Shown here in pieces: positions 58,340-64,000 of a DNA stretch of 64,000 nucleotides; the first letter of the stretch is position 1, and every line of letters begins with the position of its first letter. Origin of the DNA: Triticum aestivum (lineage: Eukaryota > Streptophyta > Magnoliopsida > Poales > Poaceae); assembly GCF_018294505.1 (NCBI RefSeq), contig NC_057794.1:189632237-189696236 (forward strand), in the 5' to 3' direction. A program made the position numbers and the translations under genes. The notes under the pieces were generated by a model, which ran no database searches, was not told the DNA's origin, and was given only the letters and a program-made list of their open reading frames with translations.

Positions 58340-59246
58340 GTGAGGCTACACGTCGGTCGACTGACTTTTTCATCTCTGGTCAGTCGATTTTGCAGCCGTT
58401 GGATACGAAATCAAGGGCATGCGGTTCATCTTCAACCTCCACCCCCTTGAGCCGGCCAAACAGTAGCCCCCCGCCGCCCGCGGGCGGTGGTGCGCCGCCC
58501 CACCCGCCCTGAAAACACTCCCCACCGCCGGTCCGCCGCCACCCCGGCCATCCCTCTAGGCCCCCGCGTGCTGAGCTTTTTCTCCGACGATCCCCACGCC
58601 ACCGCCCCGCCAATGCCCCGCCACCGTGGGCGACCACCGCCCCCATCCTGAACCCGAAGATAGATAGTGGGGTACCTCTCCGACGAGCCCCCTCCCCGCT
58701 GCGGCTGGTTCTTCCTTCACCCCAGTGGCATCAGAGTGAAGTGTAGCTAAATCGGAGCAGCATCGCAAGCAAGAGCAAGAGCAAGAGCAGCAGCGTGCGC
58801 AAGAGCAATAGCAAGAGCAGACCAGGTAGGGGACCGAGAGCAAGAGCAGAGCTGCAGCACGAGCGAGAGCTAAATCAGCAGCAGGTCCTACTGATGTGGA
58901 CGTCGCCACCGATGGAGCGACGCCGTGGAGGAAGTGGCTGGCGACACTGCCGTGTATGGAGCCGTGCCGTGTCGGCTCGGGACCGAGCACCGGCAGCACC
59001 GTGAGATCGAATCAAAAAGAAAATGTGGCGATTAGTGTACAACCTCTTTGGTGGCGCCGATTAGGCCGCAGCTTCATCCGAGGAAACGGTGATGATGATG
59101 CTCTTCCGGTGGTCCAGGTGAAGACGACGGTGTGGGAATGGAGGTGGCGCGAAAGATGAGGGGAACGTCGGGGCAGCTCCTTGGAGGTGGAGGACGGGGT
59201 GGCTGAACCAGCGGGACGGTGAGATCGACGACGGATCCTCATCCAT
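58340..59246 (-). pseudogene. GC-rich upstream part of CACTA gene(s); coding status unclear
   Basis: Holds low-complexity minus-strand frames: Gly/Arg-rich at 58380-58646, Ser/Cys/Ala-rich at 58556-58999 caused by the CAAGAG repeat, and a third diverged unit of the repeated exon at 59040-59210 with LHSHTVVFTWTTGR. I cannot give a gene model. Confidence 0.3.
58762..58830 (+). repeat. CAAGAG hexamer repeat
   Basis: Imperfect (GCAAGA)n/(AGCAAG)n run. It translates as Ser-Lys/Gln-Glu or, on the other strand, as Cys-Ser-rich low-complexity. Confidence 0.85.
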
Positions 59247-59812
59247 TATGGTGGATGAGGGACGTCAAGGTGTTGCTGTGGACGATGTTGTCGGGGAAGA
59301 GGCTCTGGTTGGGTGGCGGACGGAGCAGGGTGTGGGGTTTCATCACGGGTTTTCACGGCCTCGGTGTACGAATGGGTGGGCGGATGGGATGGCAGTGGGG
59401 AACCATGGCTTAGAGACGCGCTTGTCCGAAATGTGGGGTAAGTTATGAAAGTACCCCCACCGATTTGAGGCGGTTCTTTCGGTTCAGGGGTACCACGGGC
59501 ATTTCGCGTGGCGGGATTTCATAGGAGGTGGGAGTTTTCGTGCACGTTGTAATTTCGGAATAGCAAGGTGCGGGTTGAGATGGAGGGAGTTGTCGGAGCA
59601 CAACGAGACAAAGATATGTCTTAAATATTTCAGGCTAACAAGGCGCGGGTTGAAGAGGCGGGAGTTTCGCAGCACGATATCCAGAGACGCTAGCTTGAAT
59701 TTTCAGCATAACAAGGCACGACTTGAAATTTCGGAAGAACAAGCTTAACGTGTACCAAAAAAAAGACAATTTGCACCTCAACACGCACAACACACACACA
59801 AACACCATTTAG
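59247..59812. other. Spacer with a thrice-repeated TTTCRGNNTAACAAGGCRCG motif
   Basis: No gene. The motif occurs near 59556, 59628 and 59700, about 72 bp apart, with GGTTGA or CTTGAA following. A CA-rich microsatellite (ACACACACAC) is at about 59790. Confidence 0.55.
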
Positions 59813-62000
59813 ACTAGAGTAAGGTACACGTGCATTGCACGCATGAGATTTGGCAACCAAATTACGAATAAATACCACATTATAGCATGCAAGCTTTGAG
59901 TCATATATGCATGATGTAGATGTTCGTTTAATTCTTATAGTTCATTTCATTCAAAATCATCTAGTTTTTATAAGAAAGCTAATCTATTTTAAGATTCATG
60001 GAATTGTGCGTCGTAAGACATAAAGTAAAAACAAATAATGGCAAATCATGAAACATTTGGGCAATTCTGATACGGAAGATTCTAGAACAAATAAGAAGTG
60101 CTTGTGTTTTGATGTTTGTGCATTATGCTTAAGTTCAACCATGGAGTCTACTAGATTATACATGTGGCGAAATCTGGTGGAATCTAGATGATATCCAATG
60201 GCCAGTAGTGCTCAAATTTGCCATCTTTGGACCATCGGCTTCGCCTCATCGAACGACCATCTTTAAAAGTTAAAGTTACCCGCACACAATATAAAAAATA
60301 TTTAAATATAATATATATATAGGGGTATAGATATAGATATGTGATGCAAAAGCCGCCCATCATCTCCAATTAGAATAGTGTGTCCATGCACGGGTGCGAC
60401 GTGGCCAAATGATGTCTGCCATCGGTATCTCAAATTCAAATCAGTCTGACCTTGTTCAATGTGTATACATTACAACATGCTTGTTTCCAAACCACACCGC
60501 GCAGATCTCCGTTATATTCATGCATGCATGGCTTTCAAACATAAGGATCTCTTATTCAAATATTTGAATTCAACTTTACATTGATTGTGGCCTCACCTAT
60601 TCAGCTATTCTTTTACACCCACACAATAGTCTTCTCTTTATAATTGTACCACTAACTTTCTATCATGCATGCATGCGCACACACTACCAGTCAGCATTAT
60701 CCATCGCACGCATGAAATCGTTTTCTTCAGGTCGGTATGCCATGAAGGCACACACCAACACACATCCCCCTCTCCATCATATCGGGCATTCTTTATCTCT
60801 CACGCGTGCATGCGTAACGATCGATGTTCCTCTATGTATGTGTCTATATAGCTAGGTCTTTCATAGTTTTCCACACAAACCGATCAATCGATATATCCAG
60901 TTAGGTCTCACCCTCTTTCCCACATCCACATCGATCAATCTATGCCTCTCTATATAGGATTAACATATATAGCTATTACACCCACATTAATTATGTATCC
61001 AACGTCCCCTTCTCATCATCCATGCCTTCCGCTTCATCTCTCAGACGCGTGCACAATGGCGAAGACAGGGGGCAGTAAGGGCCCTGCCCCCCTCCCCCCT
61101 AACATCACTATATATCAAGGCTAATATGAATGTGATCATTAGACAATTGCTGCTAAAAATGGTTTAAGTTCATGAATTGACCCTCCTCGTAAAGGATTAG
61201 CAATGCTTGGCCTCCTAGCTCATTTATTTTTCATGGCTCCGCCACTGCATGCATTAGCGCACATGTTCGCCCCCTCTCTCTAAATATCGATCTCGCACTT
61301 GTGCATTCCTTCATAGTCTCCCTCCACTCGGCCCCTCGCACCATCTTCTAGCCCCCCACCGTATTTTGCCACATGTACAATCTAGCAGACTCCATGGTTG
61401 AACTTAATCATAATGCACAAACCTCAAAACAACAATGGTTCTCTTTTGTTCTAGAATCTTCCGTATCATAACTGCCCAAACTTTTTTCTAGTTGAGTTGC
61501 CATTATTTGTTTTTACTTTATGCTTTACAATGCACAATTCCATGAATCATAAAATAGATTAAGGGCTTCTTTGATTCAAAGGATTCTCAAAGGAATTTTG
61601 GAGCATTCTAATCATTAGGAATTTTTCCTTGGTTGTTTGATTCGTAGGACTGTAAACCATAGGAATTTTTCTATATGATTCATTTGCACTAGATTTCATA
61701 GGAAACACCCCATCCACTCAAACCTCTTTGAAAGAATTCTGCATTTTTTCTATGCACAATCAACCCGTACAATCCTGTAGGATTCAAGACGACAATCCAC
61801 TATAATCCCATGTTTTTCCTATTCCCGTGTTCTTAGCTTTTTTATAAAAACTAATTGATTTTGAATGAGATGAACTATAAGAATTAAACGAAGGGCTACA
61901 TCAGGCATATATGACTCAAAGCTTACATGCTATAGTGTGGTATTTATTCATAATTTGGTTGCAAAATCTGATGCATGCAATGCACGTGTACCTTACTAGT
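59813..62000. mobile_element. Unclassified terminal-inverted-repeat element with ~370-bp arms
   Basis: The left arm (59813-60185) and right arm (61350-62000, less a MITE) are reverse complements over about 370 bp, sharing AAGGTACACGTGCATTGCA, CATAAAGTAAAAACAAATAA and TTCAACCATGGAGTCT. The outer ends read ACTAGNGTAAGG and its complement. The 1.2-kb interior has no long frame. I found no convincing target duplication, so the superfamily is open. A transcript through it would fold into a long hairpin. Confidence 0.75.
61562..61832. mobile_element. MITE (271 bp, TTA target, Tourist/Harbinger-like)
   Basis: Inserted in the right arm: TTA at 61559-61561 and 61833-61835. The left arm at about 59983-60000 (AGCTAATCTATTTTAAG) shows the empty site, so the borders are exact. 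Begins AGGGCTTCTTTGATTCAAAG and contains TAGGAATTTTTC and ACTATAATCCCATG pieces typical of these MITEs. TIRs are weak. Confidence 0.8.
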
Positions 62001-62700
62001 ACTTTGACTATGTGCAAAACACATAATTAGAATACCAATGGCACGCTACACAGTGTCTCTCTTACAGTTCATGAAGCCACGTGGCACATGTGTAGGCGTT
62101 GTTGCGACCTCCTTGCATGGATTGATCACAGTGACGTGCTGCTGGTTCCAGAAGAATGTACTCGTCCTCCCTGAGCCATACTGGCGGTACATGCACGAAG
62201 CGAAGATGTGCATGCACGCCATGCATGCACTCATTCCTCGCACGCACACGCGGGTACACGGGGGGACGCAATTTTGTACCAAGATCCACCCCATGTGATA
62301 ATTTGACGCGTGTAAAGTCATTCACTTCATTGATGGTCAATTAATACAGCGCATGCAAATTGAGTGGACGTGAGGGCGGAAGAAAGACATTATTACTCCA
62401 CTGCACGCATGCGAGTAGTTAAATCATGGGTTGCTAGTAGTACTTCCATTGGTCTCCTTTGTATTTTGTGCCAATTTTTGACAGTAACATAATATTTACG
62501 CATTTGAGCAGTGAAGTACTTGAAATTTATGTTCCGCTAAACTCACCGGGAGCCGTTTCGGGCCTCGAAACCAAAACCATCAATTAATCTTTACCTTGTT
62601 CCCATCACATTCGAAAGCCTGCTCACACCTACTAGTAGTACGTACCAAACCTGAACGTGTTCCTACTATGCAGGTATTAGTACTAGTGCTAGTACTTAGG
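62001..62700. other. Intergenic sequence upstream of the coiled-coil locus
   Basis: No supported gene. Several CATGCATGCA/GCATGCAT palindromes occur (RY-type cores) and an ACGT-bearing GACGTG near 62133. The last part would be the promoter of the next locus. Confidence 0.5.
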
Positions 62701-62710
62701 TTATAAAAAG
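62701..62710 (+). promoter_or_regulatory. TATA box
   Basis: TTATAAAAAG, 80 bases upstream of the ATG at 62781 and about 30 bases upstream of a CA-rich likely transcription start. Confidence 0.65.
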
Positions 62711-62780
62711 GGGAACTACCTAACCGAAAATCACTCTACCTTTCCTCCTCATAAGTGCTTCTCCTTCGTCTGTTGTTGCC

Positions 62781-63505
62781 ATGGCCGGTGAGCAGAGCTC
62801 TAGGTTGAGAACTACTCATAACAAGGGAGCGGCAACCAAGGCTACAGAAAAAAAAAGAGAGCTCACCGCCACGCAGAGACCTCGAAAGATCTCTCACGGG
62901 CAGGCGATGGCTCCCAGGAGCGCCCTAGCCGCGGAGGCGAACATGCCGAGCTGGCGGAGTTGGAGTCGTTATCCCTCGACGACATGCCCGATCAGCTCAA
63001 TAAGCAGAAGGAGTTCATCCAAGGCTTGATGGAGTTGCTGAAGGAGAGCCTCGACGACATGCCTGCTGAGCTCAATCAGCAGGGGGAGTTAACCGCCGGC
63101 TTGGTGATGCTGCTTAAGAAGAGCATTGCCTCGGAGAAGAAGGCGACCGGCGAAATCCTGCGACTTCGGGAGGACAATGCGAAGCTCTGCCATGAGATCG
63201 ACCTGTTGAAGGAGAAGAACGCCAGCTGGAAGAAGCTGCATGATAATAGTAGTTCCTCGATGAAGATGCTGCAGGCCCTCGCCATGGAATAGAAGGAAGA
63301 GTTGGCGAAGCTCCGCATCGAGCACCCGGCTGCTGTCAAGGTACGTAATATGGCCGTGGAACAAATGATGAAGGCTCGCATCGATAAATGCCGCGTCATG
63401 GACACAATGATGAAGATGGCGGAGGAGACGCGCAAGGAGATGGATGTCGTGGAGGCGATGCAGAAGCAGTTACGACTCTGCGGTGAATTAGATCATTTGG
63501 GGTGA
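62781..63505 (+). pseudogene. Coiled-coil protein gene, frameshifted and with one stop
   Basis: ATG in good context (GTTGCCATGGCC). The first frame gives MAGEQSSRLRTTHNKGAATK up to a run of nine A at 62848-62856. After the A run the downstream frame (+2 relative) is open through EHAELAELESLSLDDMPDQL to a TAG at 63290-63292, then resumes in the same frame (EELAKLRIEHPAAVK) to a TGA at 63503. The middle is heptad-rich (EILRLREDNAKLCHEIDLLK), a strong coiled coil. It contains a tandem repeat of about 29 residues: SLDDMPDQLNKQKEFIQGLM matches SLDDMPAELNQQGELTAGLV. If the A run is a sequencing or true one-base indel and the TAG is a nonsense change, the ancestral protein was about 240 residues. 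No known family recognised; it is the only locus here not obviously from a transposon. Confidence 0.6.
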
Positions 63506-64000
63506 TAATCTTCCTTCTTCTTTTGCTCATGTGTTTCATCTTTTGCTTCGGGTGTTTCGCCGCACGTGGCACATTCTCTGCGAGGCATGAATAGAACAAT
63601 GTTTTTTTATGGAATGAATAGAACAATGCTAACAATGAGATGACTAGCAAATTAGATCATTTTTTATCGCCATATGGCACTGGGCTGCCGTGTTTCGTGC
63701 TCCTCCGTCGTAGTACTACTCCAGTGGAAAACTTGAGTATACCGCACAGTTATTTGCTCCTCCTCGATCAGGTCGTCGGCGCATTTATACGAGCAGTCAA
63801 ATCACAAGGCTCCGCCTTCCAGCAGTAATGAGCCGTCAAATCACAAAGGCCCTCGCCTCTCGTGAAACCGACCAACCTAGACTGCCCCGCCCTCTAGCCT
63901 TTTAAAAAATGTATACTTTTGTCCAACAGTAGTATCGATGGATTGCGCAATGGAGAAACACTTGAAATTAAAAAAGGTGGTACATATAGAGAGCGCTCGT
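63506..64000. other. Sequence downstream of the coiled-coil locus; no gene seen
   Basis: A duplicated GAATGAATAGAACAATG-like piece occurs at about 63588 and 63613, possibly 3'UTR or a small duplication, with only short frames. The direct pair GTCAAATCACAA(A)GGC at 63797 and 63834 is another short duplication. Confidence 0.45.

Larger units (their letters stand above)
23099..59246 (-). mobile_element. CACTA transposon, copy 2 (inverted; hosts later insertions)
   Basis: It begins with a clear terminus (CACTACAAAAAATACACTTC) and carries, in mirror order, the parts of copy 1: subterminal GGGCC array, coiled-coil exon, Pro-rich exon, 44-bp minisatellite and acidic exons. Tat-2 (26109-53563) and a Mutator-like element (53589-54922) are later insertions. 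The far end is uncertain: family-specific repeated exons continue to about 59.2 kb, but I found no matching TAGTG terminus, so the right boundary is a minimum estimate. No transposase motif was found. Confidence 0.65.

Noticed and set aside
59813..62000. Assigning the inverted-repeat element to Mutator by a 9-bp duplication.
   Set aside because: The 9-mers outside ACTAG do not match (CACCATTTAG versus ACTTTGACTA region); the superfamily is left open.
62038..62298. An 86-codon + strand frame as a gene.
   Set aside because: No promoter, no motif, Cys/His/Met-rich from CATGCA palindromes, and overlapped by equal-length frames on the other strand.

Overview
The window looks like a gene-poor, transposon-dense stretch of a Triticeae genome (wheat, Aegilops or a close relative). 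The evidence is nested LTR retrotransposons with plant-type primer sites, a non-coding retrotransposon derivative whose LTR and internal sizes match the Triticeae LARD (Sukkula-type) class, CACTA DNA transposons, intron-containing genes and scaffold N gaps. Family assignments come from motifs and from target-site duplications (TSDs) read by eye. No database search was run.

Layout. (1) 1-3245: the 3' part of a CACTA-type element on the + strand, with degenerate exons, a ~44-bp minisatellite and a GGGCC-rich subterminal array. It is joined abruptly to (2) 'Tat-1', a decayed Gypsy/Tat retrotransposon on the - strand (3246-4424 and 16701-21149). Tat-1 has the unusual order gag / LTR / pol, meaning one LTR shared by two internal regions. 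(3) A LARD of 12.3 kb (4425-16700, - strand) sits inside that LTR. (4) 21150-23098 is the 5' end of another Gypsy element (+). (5) From 23099 to about 59.2 kb lies a second copy of the same CACTA family, inverted relative to the first. (6) A 27.5-kb insertion in it, 26109-53563 (TSD TGTAT), is 'Tat-2', a Tat-lineage Gypsy on the - strand. It has gag, protease, RT, two RNase H domains and integrase in one frame broken by stop codons, plus an antisense intron-containing gene on the + strand. (7) That antisense gene is itself split by a 14.6-kb chromovirus-like Gypsy (30950-45515, TSD TGAAC) whose 1501-codon gag-pol frame is open throughout. (8) Sixteen bases from the Tat-2 insertion point, a 1334-bp Mutator-like element (53589-54922, 9-bp TSD) also entered the CACTA. 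(9) The CACTA continues with tandemly duplicated exon modules. (10) 59813-62000 is an inverted-repeat element with ~370-bp arms, one arm carrying a 271-bp TTA-flanked MITE. (11) 62.7-63.5 kb holds the one locus that is not clearly transposon-derived: a TATA-preceded coiled-coil reading frame with a probable frameshift and one stop.

Relative order of events: Tat-1 is older than the LARD inside it. CACTA copy 2 is older than Tat-2 and the Mutator-like element. Tat-2 (about 9 differences between its 484-bp LTRs) is older than the chromovirus-like element, whose LTRs differ at few sites and whose polyprotein is intact. No rRNA, tRNA or CRISPR feature was seen. Three N gaps (31441-31450, 33391-33400, 41840-42207) lie in the LTRs of the youngest element, and the contig between the first two looks misplaced.
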